From assembly GCA_016223045.1 (NCBI GenBank), contig JACRPT010000152.1:1-61351 (forward strand): DNA of 61,351 bases, read 5' to 3'. The notes under the pieces are model-generated. The model searched no databases. It saw nothing but the letters and a program-made list of their open reading frames with translations, and was not told where the DNA came from. This DNA is from Candidatus Eiseniibacteriota bacterium. Its GTDB lineage: Bacteria; Eisenbacteria; RBG-16-71-46. Both the position numbers and the translations under genes were made by a program. Shown here piece after piece: positions 28,616 through 37,970 of this stretch (position 1 is the stretch's first letter; each line of letters opens with the position of its first letter).

Positions 28616-29758
28616 ATGCTGTTCCTGAGAGAAGAGCACCTCCAGGTCCGCGAGATGGCGCACAAGTTCGCGGACGAGGTGGTCGCGCCGCGCGCCCGCG
28701 AGCTGGACGAGAAAGAGGAGTTCCCGGCCGACATCGTGCGCCAGATGGCCGAGCTCGGCTTCCTGGGCCTGCCGTACCCGGAGAAGTACGGCGGCGCGGG
28801 GCTCGACAACCTGGCCTACATGATCGCGGTCGAGGAGATCTCGCGCGCCTGCGGCTCCACCGGCCTCACGCTCGCGGCGCACGTCTCGCTCGGCTGCTGG
28901 CCGGTCTACGAGAGCGGCACCGAGGAGCAGAAGCTGAAGTTCCTGGTGCCGATGGCGAAGGGCGAGGCGCTCGGCGCCTTCGGCCTCACCGAGCCCGAAG
29001 CCGGTTCGGACGCCGCCGGCACGCAGACCCGCGCCGAGCCGGCGGACGGCGGCTGGCGCGTCAACGGCGCGAAGACGCTGATCACGAACGGGAGCGTGGC
29101 AAAGTACATCACCTTCACGGCGCGCACCGACGCCAGCAAGGGCACCAGGGGCATCTCGGCGTTCATCATCCCCACCGACACGCCCGGCTTCCGCGTGGGC
29201 AAGCGTGAGCAGAAGCTGGGCGTGCGCGGCTCCGACACCGTGGAAGTCGTGTTCGAGGACGTGCTGGTGCCGCGCGACGCGCTGCTGGGCGAGCTCGGCG
29301 GCGGCTTCAAGGCGTTCATGCACACGCTCACCGGCGGGCGCATCTCGATCGGCGCGCTGGCGCTCGGCCTCGCCCAGGGCGCCTACGAGTACGCGCTTCG
29401 ATACTCGAAGCAGCGGAAGCAGTTCGGCAAGCCGATCGCCGAGTTCGAGGGCGTCCAGTTCATGCTCGCGGACATGGCCACGAAGATCGAGGCCTCGCGG
29501 CTGCTGGTCTACCACGCCGCGGTGCTCAAGGACGCCGGCGAGGAGTACTCGAGGCAGGCGTCCATGGCCAAGCTGTTCGCCAGCGAGGCGGCGAACTGGG
29601 TGACCGACAAGGCCATCCAGATCCACGGCGGCCTCGGCTACTGCCGCGATCTGCCGGTCGAGCGCATGCACCGCGACGCCAAGCTCACCGAGATCGGCGA
29701 GGGGACCAGCGAGATCCAGCGCCTGATCATCGCACGCGACATCCTGAAGAACGTCTGA
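28616..29758 (+). CDS. Acyl-CoA dehydrogenase
   Basis: A 380-residue flavoenzyme of the short/medium-chain group. It has EYGG-type [50 protein letters not shown] and [20 protein letters not shown], and the catalytic glutamate in [11 protein letters not shown] near the C-terminus. It catalyses FAD-dependent alpha,beta-dehydrogenation of acyl-CoA. It is intact and useful as a reference for the interrupted paralogue at 42440: the segment [19 protein letters not shown] aligns with the TAG site there. It stands alone between a secreted protein and a FIST protein. Confidence 0.95.
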   Translation: MLFLREEHLQVREMAHKFADEVVAPRARELDEKEEFPADIVRQMAELGFLGLPYPEKYGGAGLDNLAYMIAVEEISRACGSTGLTLAAHVSLGCWPVYESGTEEQKLKFLVPMAKGEALGAFGLTEPEAGSDAAGTQTRAEPADGGWRVNGAKTLITNGSVAKYITFTARTDASKGTRGISAFIIPTDTPGFRVGKREQKLGVRGSDTVEVVFEDVLVPRDALLGELGGGFKAFMHTLTGGRISIGALALGLAQGAYEYALRYSKQRKQFGKPIAEFEGVQFMLADMATKIEASRLLVYHAAVLKDAGEEYSRQASMAKLFASEAANWVTDKAIQIHGGLGYCRDLPVERMHRDAKLTEIGEGTSEIQRLIIARDILKNV

Positions 29759-29854
29759 GCGCCGCTTGCGGGAGCCCCGCATGATTCGAGCGACCGGGCG
29801 CGGAGAGAGAGCTGCCGGGCGACCACCTCGCGGTGCGGCCGACGCGAGCACCGC

Positions 29855-31063
29855 ATGACCCGAGCGGCCGACGCCACCATGCGCTGGGCCTCCGCCGCGT
29901 CCACCCTGCCCGACACCGCCGCCGCGGCGGACGAGGTGTGCGCCGCGCTCGCGGCCGCGCTCGGCGACGGACCCGTGGACCTGGCGCTGGCGTTCTTCAC
30001 CGCGTCCCACGTGCCGCGCGCCGAGGCGCTCGCGGCCGCCTTCAAGTCACGCATGCGTCCCGGCACGCTGGCGGGCGCGAGCGCGCACGGCGTGGTCTCC
30101 GCGGAGCACGAGATCGAGTCCGGCCCCGCGCTCTCCGTGATCGCCGCCCGGCTGCCCGGCGTCGCGGTGCGGCCGCTGGTGCTGGTGAACGAGGGCTGGG
30201 GCGAAGCGGTGGCGGATCCGCTCGCCTTCGCGCGCTGCGCGCCCGGGATGGCGGGCGCCGAGCTGGTGCTGATGCTGGGCGAGCCCTTCAGCCTCGACGT
30301 CGAGAGCGTGCTGCGCGCCTTCGACCGCCACGCGCCGGGCGGGCGCGTGGTGGGCGGCATGGCGAGCGCCGCGCCGCGACCGAAGGGGAACGCCCTCTTC
30401 CTCAACGACTGGGTGGCGGGCGAGGGCGGCATCGCCATCGCGCTCGCGGGCGCGCTGCGCGTGGACGTGGTGGTCTCGCAGGGCTGCCGCGCCATCGGAC
30501 CGACGCTCGCCGTGACCGCGGGCGAGGGGAACGTGGTCGCCGGGCTGGACGGCCGCCCCGCGGTCGAACGACTCGAGCAGGTGCTGCGGGAGCTGCCGGA
30601 GGAGGAGCGCGAGCGTCTGAAGCACGGCCTCTACGTCGGCAAGGCGGCGCGCAGGGGCGCCGAGGGGCGCGGCGACTGGCTGATCCGCAACCTGCTCGGT
30701 GCCGACCGCGACCGGGGCGTGCTGGCGGTGGGCGACCACGTGCAGGCGGGTGAGAAGCTCCGGCTCCACGTGCGCGATGCCGCGACCGCGCGCGAGGATC
30801 TGGAGCTGCTGCTCTCGCCTCAGGCGTTCGACACGCGCGCGGAGGCGGCGCTGTTGTTCTGCTGCAACGGGCGCGGACAGGGGCTCTACGGCGCGCCCGA
30901 CGGCGACATCGCGCCGTTGCAGGTCGCGCTCGGCGGCCACGTCCCCGCAGCCGGGATGTTCTGCGCGGGCGAGATCGGCCCGGTGGGCGAGCGCAACCTG
31001 CTCCACGGCCACACGGCGAGCATCGCAGTGGTGCGGGGGAAGGAAGCGCCGCGGGCGGAATAG
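29855..31063 (+). CDS. FIST-domain sensor protein
   Basis: A 402-residue FIST_N plus FIST_C protein, a family linked to small-ligand sensing in signalling systems. Seen: MRWASAASTLPDTAAAADEV, AFKSRMRPGTLAGASAHGVV and GGMASAAPRPKGNALFLNDW in the N-domain; LLFCCNGRGQGLYGAPDGD and GMFCAGEIGPVGERNLLHGH in the C-domain (~residue 330). It has no transmembrane or signalling output domain, so it probably acts alone or with a partner. An internal ATG at 29879 better matches the family start. Its last 129 codons are duplicated at 37971. Stop TAG. Confidence 0.9.
   Translation: MTRAADATMRWASAASTLPDTAAAADEVCAALAAALGDGPVDLALAFFTASHVPRAEALAAAFKSRMRPGTLAGASAHGVVSAEHEIESGPALSVIAARLPGVAVRPLVLVNEGWGEAVADPLAFARCAPGMAGAELVLMLGEPFSLDVESVLRAFDRHAPGGRVVGGMASAAPRPKGNALFLNDWVAGEGGIAIALAGALRVDVVVSQGCRAIGPTLAVTAGEGNVVAGLDGRPAVERLEQVLRELPEEERERLKHGLYVGKAARRGAEGRGDWLIRNLLGADRDRGVLAVGDHVQAGEKLRLHVRDAATAREDLELLLSPQAFDTRAEAALLFCCNGRGQGLYGAPDGDIAPLQVALGGHVPAAGMFCAGEIGPVGERNLLHGHTASIAVVRGKEAPRAE
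30655..31042 (+). repeat. Copy 1 of a 388-bp direct repeat (FIST C-terminus)
   Basis: Aligns without gaps to 37971-38358 at a constant offset of 7316 bp. By eye I count about 18 mismatches, roughly 95% identity; most are third-position changes and four alter the amino acid. This copy lies in the intact FIST gene. Confidence 0.9.
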
Positions 31064-31263
31064 CCCGGCATGCGGCTGCAGTGTCCACGTCACGGTCGGT
31101 CCGGCTCCGTCGGGATTGCCGTAGCGGAGGATCCGGGCCCGCCGTGCCACCGCGATCCGCGGCGGACCCGGAGGCCCACGCGTGCCAACGAACCCCCAGG
31201 GACTCATTGCCCTTTTCCCGCCTGCACCTTTCTGGACCCCGACCGACTTCTCTGCGAAGGGGT

Positions 31264-31647
31264 TGCCCGGTCGAGGTCCGTACGCTTGGTGACCACATCC
31301 GGCGGAGACGGCTCGACCAGGTCCTGTGGCAACGAACCGTGGCCCAGAAGCTCGGGGTTCGCACGGAAACCCCGGCGATGTGGGAGCGGGGCCGGGCGAG
31401 ACCCCTGCCGCGCCACTACCAGGCTGTCGTCCGCTTCCTGAGCTAAGACCCGGAATCGGTCGATGGCGCCTTCCCGGGCCGCCTCACGGCCATCCGCCGA
31501 CGGCTCGGTCTGACCCAGGCCGAACTGGCCGAGCGACTCGGCCTCGACGAGGGCACCATCCGGGACGCCGAACGAGGGCGCAGACGCCTTGCCCAAAGGA
31601 CTCGCAGGTTGCTCGAAGCGCTGCTGGAGGCAGGGCACGAGGGTCGG
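31264..31647 (+). pseudogene. Remnant of a double-HTH XRE-type regulator
   Basis: One frame reads TLGDHIRRRRLDQVLWQRTV, then [20 protein letters not shown], a TAA stop at 31444-31446, DPESVDGAFPGRLTAIRRRL and GLTQAELAERLGLDEGTIRD. This is the pattern of small two-HTH XRE proteins in which the first half ends IEFLGYDP; the stop falls where Tyr is expected. No credible start codon precedes the first HTH. The 694-bp gap 31064-31757 holds nothing else that I can support. Confidence 0.65.
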
Positions 31648-31757
31648 GCCTGGCGTCGCGAAGATGATTCTCGACCCCCCGTGCTAAGCCGGTGTACCTT
31701 GCCCACGCCTTCCCATACCTCACGGCTGCCAGGCCGCCCCGCCGCGGAGACATCGCA

Positions 31758-34700
31758 ATGAGCCGGCGCATCCTGCCCATCGCAGTGCTGAGTTTGGCAT
31801 GCCTGCTCCCAAACAGCGGCCACGCCGGCAAGAACGCGGCAGGAACGGTCCGCCTGAGCTGGGATCCGGCCGGTGCGGTCACCGACCGGACCAAGGTCCC
31901 CGCCGGGGTCTTTCCACTCTATCTACATCTCGATTCTGCTCCCGACGTGCGTGCCCTGGCCGTGCACCTGCGGTGGTTCCCCTTCGACTCCCGCACCAAG
32001 TGCTACAGCTCGGTCTCCGCCGCCGGGAACACAGCGTGTGGGTGGGCGACGGCCGTTCCGCCGAACGGAGACTTCGAGGGCGATTCGTCCTACACCGGGA
32101 GCATCGTGTTCTCGCCGTTGAGCAGCGGCAGGGACTGCGTCGAGTACTGGTTCTCGGCAGCGACCTGCGGCGAACCGAGTCCCGCGGACTTCGTGCTGGC
32201 TTCGGTGAAGGTGAAGGACTCGGCCGGGAGCGTCGATAGCCTCACCGTGCTCAACCGCGCGACGATCCTCGGGGGCTCCAAGATGGCGGTCACAGTCGAG
32301 AGCGTCCATCCCGGGGAGGTCCTGGCCGGTCACGAGGTGGCCGTGACGGTCAGCGGGCGCAACTTCACACCGGGGGCCGCGGTCGAGTTCGATGCCCCCG
32401 GCATCCACGTGGCCGTCTCGCCGGTCAAGGTGGTGGATGAGAGGACGATCCTGGCCACGTTGCTCGCCCCCGACGCGCCGGGAACGGTGCTCAGCGCCGC
32501 GGTGATCCTGCCGGATGGGGGGAGCGGCACGCTCGACCAGGCGTTGAGGCTCGTCGCCTTGCCGCCGCTCCTTCCAGCCAGCGGTGACGACGTTCCCCTG
32601 CCGGCGCCCACGTACGTCACGGAATGGGGCACGCAGGGCAGCGGGGCTGGCGCGTTCCAGTACATCAAGGGGGTCTCCTGCGGTCCCGAGTCGTTGATCT
32701 ACGTGTGCGATTGGGGCAACGGCCGGGTCCAGGTGTTCCGCGAAGGCGGCGCCCTGGAGCGCACGATCCCTTTCGAGACGAGCGCCGAGGGCTATTCGCT
32801 CGGTCCCAGTGACGCCAGCGTGGATCGCGGCGACACGCTTTACGTCCTGGACACCGGCGGCATCGTTCAGATGTTCGGCCCGGATGGAAACCGCATCGCC
32901 GAGTGGAAGACCACCGATTTCGTGCCCCCCGGCAACATCCCTGGCGGCTACCTGGGAGGCATCGAGGCAAGCCCCAACTTCATCTACGTCACCACCAGCC
33001 GCTTGAGCAACAACCCGCCGCACCAGAACGGCGGGATCGTCCAGCTCACCAAGGACGGACAGGTGCTGCGCGAGATCCCGGTGTGGGACTCGAGCGACGA
33101 ATACATCGGCCAGCAACAGGGGCTTGCCACCGACCGTTTCGACAACGTCTACGACGTGATCAACTTCACCGTGGGCTTCAACGGCCCGCGCCAGACCGTG
33201 ATCAAGAAGTACGACAAGAACGGGTTCAAGCTGAAGGCGTGGACCATGCCCGTCGGAGACTACCGCGGTCTCTTCGTGGACCCGTCCGGAGTGGTCTACT
33301 TCACGACTGCGCAAGGACACGTGCGGGTGCTGGCCGACTCGGTCGAGACGAACTGCGACTTCAGCGGCGCGGATTCACCGCGTGGGCCCGCCACGTCCCT
33401 CTATGGGCTGGCCGGCGACTCGCTTGGCGCCTTGTACGTCACCGATCGGAGCGCGAGCCTCGAACGCGTGATGCGGGCTCGCATCGACATCGACGACGAC
33501 GGGCTCAACGACGCGTGGGAAAAGTACGGCATCGAGGTGGACGCGAACGGGCGCCGGTGGATCCCGGATTCACCACAGGTGTTCAAGAAGGATCTCTACG
33601 TCGAGGTGGACTGCCTGGCCGGGCGGACGTTCGGTCCGGCGGCGGTCGAGCTGGTGCGCAACGCATTCGCAAACGTCTCGAGTTGGTCCCTGCCCTCGCC
33701 CAATCCCGGCTTCGTGAACGGGGTCGAGCTCCACGCTCAAGTGGACGAGACCGGGCTTGCCGACCCTGGATTCGCGGGCGATGTGCTCGGCAGCTTCCGG
33801 ACGTTCAAGGGCAGTCGTTTCGGAACGCTCGCCGAGCGCGATTCCGGTTTCACCGCGGCCAAGCGGATGGTGACGCGCTACTGCGTGTTCGCGGCCGACA
33901 ATGCCACGGGTGGCAGCGGCCTCGCCGAACTCGTGGGCGACGACTTCCTGGTGTCGATCGCCCAGTTCGACTCCGCCGGAGTGAGCCCAATCCGGCACCA
34001 AGCGGCCGCCTTCATGCACGAGCTCGGGCACAACCTCGGACTGTGGCATGGGGGCCAGGACGACTGGAACCACAAGCCGAACTACCACAGCATCATGAAC
34101 TACACGTGGCAGTTCCCGGTGCCAGAGAAGCGCGATTGGGAACGCGGGTGGCGACTCGATTACAACCGGGATTCGCTCCAGACCCTGCTCGAGAACGGGC
34201 TCGTGGACGATGATGGCATATGGGACGGAAGCGAGCAGTTGCGGTTCAAGGTTCCGTTCGGGCCGGCAGAGTGTGACGGCGACTTCGTCGTGATGAAGGG
34301 ATGGGCCACCAACACGGGGCGCGTGGACTGGAATCGGGACGGGTTCTGGGGCCTCTGCTTCGATTGCGACATCAATCGATTCGCCGGCCGGAGGGTCCCA
34401 GGCGGTCCTTGCGTCGTTGATGACCCCAGTGCAGGCCAGGCGCTACGCTCGTACCGGGACTGGAACAAGATCCGGTTCCTCCCTCGTCTGGACCCGCATT
34501 GGCGTGTTGACGCTCACGACGAGATGCTCTCTGCGCCGGGTGCCCAGGAGCTGACGTTCAGCGAGTACCAGGCCTGGGCGCTCTCGCCCATCGACTGCAA
34601 CGGGAACGGCATCGAGGACAATGTGGATATCGAGCAGGGCACGAGCCTCGATGTGGACCGCAACCTGATCCCGGACGAGTGCGACCCGCCCAGGCTGTCG

Positions 34701-35840
34701 GGCGTGACCGCCCGAATCCTCGCGTGTCCCGGCGCCGACGCCGAGAGCCTGGCGTGGCGGCTCGACGTGACGGACGTGTACGGAACCAACATCTACGATC
34801 CGGCGGTGCCGATCTACGCCGTGCTGCGCGGCACAGACCCCGGAGTTCGGGCCTGGGATGCCCGGCAACGGACTCTGGGCGACGGCGACACTCTGTGGGC
34901 GGCCAGCTACGATCCCGACAGCGCGCTGGCGAAGTTCCGGGTGGGCCGCTGGTCCGGCTGCGGGACGTTTCGCTGCGACCTCTACGTGGACGACACCCTG
35001 GTGGTTCGCCAGGCGATGACCCAGGTGGTGAGCCTGGACCTGAATGGATATGGGCTGGGGTCGGTGGACCATCTCGATCGCGCCACTTGGAGCGAGTGGC
35101 ATACGAGCGGCTGCCCGAGCTGCCCGGCCTGTGGCGACTTTGACGGGGACGGGGCGCTGGCGGAGTCCGATTCGCTCGCGCTCGACCAGCATCTGGGCCA
35201 CCACGTGCCGAGGCAGCTCTTGACGCCCAATGGCGGCGAGGTCTGGGTCGTCGGCACGCCGGACACGATCCGCTGGGTGGCCGGCGCCGGGGATTCGGCG
35301 CGCGCAAGCCTCTACCTGCTGCGCGACTCGGACGTGGCTTACCGGGCACGCATCGCGCGTGACGTGCCCGACACGGGGCGATTGGTCTGGACGCCGGGTA
35401 CCTCGGTGGCCACCGGTACCGACTTTCGGGTCGAAGTGGTCCACACCGTGGGCGTGATGGACACCGTGACCAACGAGAGCGTGGGCAGCGACGTCTCGGA
35501 TGCCACCTTCACGCTCAGCGGCGGTACGGTGGACGTGCGAGCTGTTGACGGCCCTCGCCCGCTCACCTTTGCGCTCGGTCCCTCGCGTCCTAATCCGTTT
35601 GGCGGCTCGGCGGCCATTGGCTTCGATCTTCCGATCACGAGCGACGTGCGGATGGTGGTGTTCGACTTGCAAGGCCGTGCGGTCCGCCACCTGGTCGCGG
35701 GACGATACGGGCCGGGGCGCTGGACGGTGGAGTGGAATGGCTCTGACGATCAGGGCCGTGCGCTCCCGCCCGCAGCCTACCTCTACCGGGTGGAGGCTGG
35801 ACCGTTCCGAGCCCATCGAAAGGCTGTGCTGCTGAAGTAG
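31758..35840 (+). CDS. Large exported metzincin-type metalloprotease with FlgD-like C-terminal domain
   Basis: A 1360-residue secreted protein with a signal peptide ending near SGHA (residue ~22). Order: a cohesin-like beta domain (~25-170); an IPT/TIG-like domain (~175-265); NHL-type beta-propeller repeats (~280-560, e.g. VCDWGNGRVQVF); a Ca-binding DIDDDGLNDAWE; a metalloprotease domain with the full zinc motif HELGHNLGLWH near 755 and Met-turn SIMNYTWQ; a Ca-binding DCNGNGIEDNVDIEQG repeat near 945; a KRE9/'TPNGGEVW' segment near 1155; and a C-terminal FlgD-like domain (VVFDLQGRAVRHLV). The last type is a presumed secretion or anchoring signal. GGAG eight bases upstream supports ATG 31758. 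Stop TAG. Confidence 0.88.
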   Translation: MSRRILPIAVLSLACLLPNSGHAGKNAAGTVRLSWDPAGAVTDRTKVPAGVFPLYLHLDSAPDVRALAVHLRWFPFDSRTKCYSSVSAAGNTACGWATAVPPNGDFEGDSSYTGSIVFSPLSSGRDCVEYWFSAATCGEPSPADFVLASVKVKDSAGSVDSLTVLNRATILGGSKMAVTVESVHPGEVLAGHEVAVTVSGRNFTPGAAVEFDAPGIHVAVSPVKVVDERTILATLLAPDAPGTVLSAAVILPDGGSGTLDQALRLVALPPLLPASGDDVPLPAPTYVTEWGTQGSGAGAFQYIKGVSCGPESLIYVCDWGNGRVQVFREGGALERTIPFETSAEGYSLGPSDASVDRGDTLYVLDTGGIVQMFGPDGNRIAEWKTTDFVPPGNIPGGYLGGIEASPNFIYVTTSRLSNNPPHQNGGIVQLTKDGQVLREIPVWDSSDEYIGQQQGLATDRFDNVYDVINFTVGFNGPRQTVIKKYDKNGFKLKAWTMPVGDYRGLFVDPSGVVYFTTAQGHVRVLADSVETNCDFSGADSPRGPATSLYGLAGDSLGALYVTDRSASLERVMRARIDIDDDGLNDAWEKYGIEVDANGRRWIPDSPQVFKKDLYVEVDCLAGRTFGPAAVELVRNAFANVSSWSLPSPNPGFVNGVELHAQVDETGLADPGFAGDVLGSFRTFKGSRFGTLAERDSGFTAAKRMVTRYCVFAADNATGGSGLAELVGDDFLVSIAQFDSAGVSPIRHQAAAFMHELGHNLGLWHGGQDDWNHKPNYHSIMNYTWQFPVPEKRDWERGWRLDYNRDSLQTLLENGLVDDDGIWDGSEQLRFKVPFGPAECDGDFVVMKGWATNTGRVDWNRDGFWGLCFDCDINRFAGRRVPGGPCVVDDPSAGQALRSYRDWNKIRFLPRLDPHWRVDAHDEMLSAPGAQELTFSEYQAWALSPIDCNGNGIEDNVDIEQGTSLDVDRNLIPDECDPPRLSGVTARILACPGADAESLAWRLDVTDVYGTNIYDPAVPIYAVLRGTDPGVRAWDARQRTLGDGDTLWAASYDPDSALAKFRVGRWSGCGTFRCDLYVDDTLVVRQAMTQVVSLDLNGYGLGSVDHLDRATWSEWHTSGCPSCPACGDFDGDGALAESDSLALDQHLGHHVPRQLLTPNGGEVWVVGTPDTIRWVAGAGDSARASLYLLRDSDVAYRARIARDVPDTGRLVWTPGTSVATGTDFRVEVVHTVGVMDTVTNESVGSDVSDATFTLSGGTVDVRAVDGPRPLTFALGPSRPNPFGGSAAIGFDLPITSDVRMVVFDLQGRAVRHLVAGRYGPGRWTVEWNGSDDQGRALPPAAYLYRVEAGPFRAHRKAVLLK

Positions 35841-35928
35841 GACGCACCGCTCGAGCAAGTTGCCACGGGGGCCGATGATAAGGGTGATTCTCCTGCGACA
35901 GACTCGAGGATCTGAGGGGGGGCACGTC

Positions 35929-36621
35929 ATGAAGCGATCTGTTCCTGTGATTCGGCTTCACAGCCCTGCCGCGCGATTGCGTTCGTGGCCGCGAGTCTGG
36001 AAGCCACTTGTCGCCCCGCCGGTGATGCGTCGCTGCGGGCTCATTCTGGCACTGCTGCTCCCCCTTGGGTCCGCCCCTCGCCCAACCGTGGACACCACCG
36101 GTGCAGTCCCTCAGAACGCTGGCTCTGGAGGGGCCCCGCAACGCGCCACCGGTGGCGCTATCAAGAACGACTACGGCCCGGACGATTGCAACGACAACGG
36201 TATCCCCGACGACGAGGATCTCAAGCAGGGCTCGGCCGAGGACATCAACCACGACGGGACGGCTGACGATTGTGACATGGAGCAGTCCGTCTACGACTGG
36301 GTTCACGGCGACTGGCAGAAGCTTGCCGGGGCGAAGGGGGATACGGCCTATGTGGGGGTCCTCTACTGGCGCGAGGACTCCATCGGCGTGCTCTATACGG
36401 TCCCGGCGGGGAAGCACCGGGTGGTGGTGACGGTTCGGGACTACTCCTCCTGGCGGACCGTGGTGGTGTGGAACAAGCGACAAAAGGCGGGCGCCTACCG
36501 CGTCCTGTGGCGCCCGAGCAAGCCCGACGGTAGCTTCATGCCCAGGGGTCGGGCGGATCTCAACGTGCGCATCGGCCGGCGCGAGTACCACAAGTTCCTC
36601 GCCTGGCGCTGGCGGCGCTGA
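35929..36621 (+). CDS. Small exported protein with dockerin-like Ca-binding repeat
   Basis: About 230 residues from ATG 35929 (GAGGGGGG six bases upstream). A hydrophobic segment, CGLILALLLPLGSAP, starts at residue ~36, so the signal is either internal to a long n-region or the true start is ATG 36025. The centre carries DDCNDNGIPDDEDLKQGSAE followed by a second DINHDGTADDCD, the same Ca-binding motif type as in the upstream protease (DCNGNGIEDNVDIEQG), suggesting related attachment or pairing. The C-terminal 100 residues are beta-rich (HRVVVTVRDYSSWRTVVVWN). Function unknown. Confidence 0.65.
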   Translation: MKRSVPVIRLHSPAARLRSWPRVWKPLVAPPVMRRCGLILALLLPLGSAPRPTVDTTGAVPQNAGSGGAPQRATGGAIKNDYGPDDCNDNGIPDDEDLKQGSAEDINHDGTADDCDMEQSVYDWVHGDWQKLAGAKGDTAYVGVLYWREDSIGVLYTVPAGKHRVVVTVRDYSSWRTVVVWNKRQKAGAYRVLWRPSKPDGSFMPRGRADLNVRIGRREYHKFLAWRWRR

Positions 36622-36771
36622 TCTTCGCGGCAGTAGCAGGTCAGGTCGTCGCCTGCGGGGAGATTCGCACGCCACGGTACCTTTGCGAGCCTGACCCTGG
36701 CGGACACTCGGTGATGGTTGAGTCGAGGCAGAAGGTCACGGTTGCCTGACAGGGCTCCTCACCTTATGCGC

Positions 36772-37200
36772 CCGGTACTGCAGCGCCTCGCCAAGGTGCA
36801 GGACGGCGACGCGCTCTTCGGCCACGAGATCCGCAATCGTCCGCGGCACGCGCAGCGCCCGGTGCACCCCGCGCGCCGACATGCCGCCGCGGTCCACGGC
36901 GCCTGAAACCAGTCGGCGGCCGGCCGCATCGAGCGCACACCAGCGCTTCACCTCGGCGTTGGGCAGCCGCGCGTTGAGGCAGCCGCGCCCGCGCGGCGAG
37001 CACGCGCGCGCGCTCGACGGCACTCGTCTCACCGGGCGCAGCGTCCTGAAGCTCGGCCGAGGTCAACGCCGGCACCTCGATCTGAAGATCGCCCCGGTCC
37101 GGCAGCGGCCCGCTGACCCGCCCCGCGTACCGCGCCAGGTCGGGCGGCGTGCACTTGCACCCGCGCTGCGGATACCCCAACCAACCGCACCTGCACCGTT
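36772..37200 (-). pseudogene. Fragment of ComM/YifB Mg-chelatase-like ATPase, frameshifted
   Basis: Two minus-strand frames join to give the C-terminal ~145 residues of ComM/YifB. The first reads CRCGWLGYPQRGCKCTPPDL, RYAGRVSGPLPDRGDLQIEV and GETSAVERARVLAARAR. After a shift near 37010 the second reads NARLPNAEVKRWCALDAAGR, SARGVHRALRVPRTIADL and GEALQYR. The N-terminal AAA+ domain is absent. The fragment abuts the LamG-like remnant on the opposite strand, indicating an old recombination or deletion scar. Confidence 0.8.
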
Positions 37201-37231
37201 GCGTTGCCTTCTTCCCGCTTCGCCTCCGGGA

Positions 37232-37555
37232 CGCTTCGCCTTCCTCGGCTACGATCCCGAGGCCCGTACATGGAAGAGGCCGCACTCGAGCGATCAGGGA
37301 CCAGCCCGGCCGTGGCACCACATGAAGGTCACGGCCGTCGGGAGCTCGTTCCGCTGCTTCTGGGACGACACCGAGCTCACCACCACCCCGATCACGGATG
37401 GCGATCTCGGCTCGGGCTGGGTCGGCGTCTGCAACTTCCGGTTCGATCTCGGCGGCGTGCCGTTCCTGACCGACGACCTGCTGCTCTCGCCCGAGGGCGA
37501 ACCCACCCCCACCATCCCTGCCACCTGGGGAGGTCTGAAGGCTCGGTATCGATGA
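37232..37555 (+). pseudogene. C-terminal fragment of a LamG-like exported protein
   Basis: Open frame without a plausible start: FAFLGYDPEARTWKRPHSSD, then WHHMKVTAVGSSFRCFWDDT and DGDLGSGWVGVCNFRFDLGG, as in concanavalin-A/LamG-like sandwich domains. It ends PATWGGLKARYR followed by TGA, which matches the TWG C-terminal motif of the LTD proteins at 45005 and 45969. It looks like the 3' end of a truncated secreted-protein gene next to the comM fragment. Confidence 0.65.
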
Positions 37556-37614
37556 CGGGTGGAAGTCGAGTACCAGGGCCGTGCCGAGTCACACTTGAGA
37601 GGAGCAAAGGGACG

Positions 37615-37860
37615 ATGCGCCACCACGTGCCCGGTCGACCGGTGTTGCTCGTCATGCTGGTGGTGACGCTCGTTGGGTCCGCTTCGCCCCCGGCCGGGCG
37701 GGATGCGGTGCCGGCCCACTTCGGCGACGGGATGGACCGGATCGGTCGACACTTCCCGCTCGACATCGTCGAGCAGGGCGACTCGACCCTGACGGCGGTC
37801 GCCTGCCTCGCGGCGGACTTGCCGCCGTCCGTTCTGGAGGTGGCCGCGGAATCCGGCTGA
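37615..37860 (+). CDS. Short exported ORF of unknown function, possibly truncated
   Basis: An 81-residue ORF from ATG 37615 with a signal-like start (VLLVMLVVTLVGSASPPAG) and no known domain. GAGAGGAG lies about ten bases upstream. The same frame runs on past the TGA at 37858-37860 without another stop through the duplicated FIST fragment to 38379, so this may be the 5' part of a chimeric, decaying gene. Confidence 0.4.
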   Translation: MRHHVPGRPVLLVMLVVTLVGSASPPAGRDAVPAHFGDGMDRIGRHFPLDIVEQGDSTLTAVACLAADLPPSVLEVAAESG

Positions 37861-37970
37861 GCCGCCGCCGCCGCGCTGCCAGCCGACCCTCCAGCGCTGC
37901 CCATGGCGCCCATCGGCTCCTCCGGGAACATGGTCCCCGGCGACAGCATCCAGCCCAAGCCCGCGCGCAC

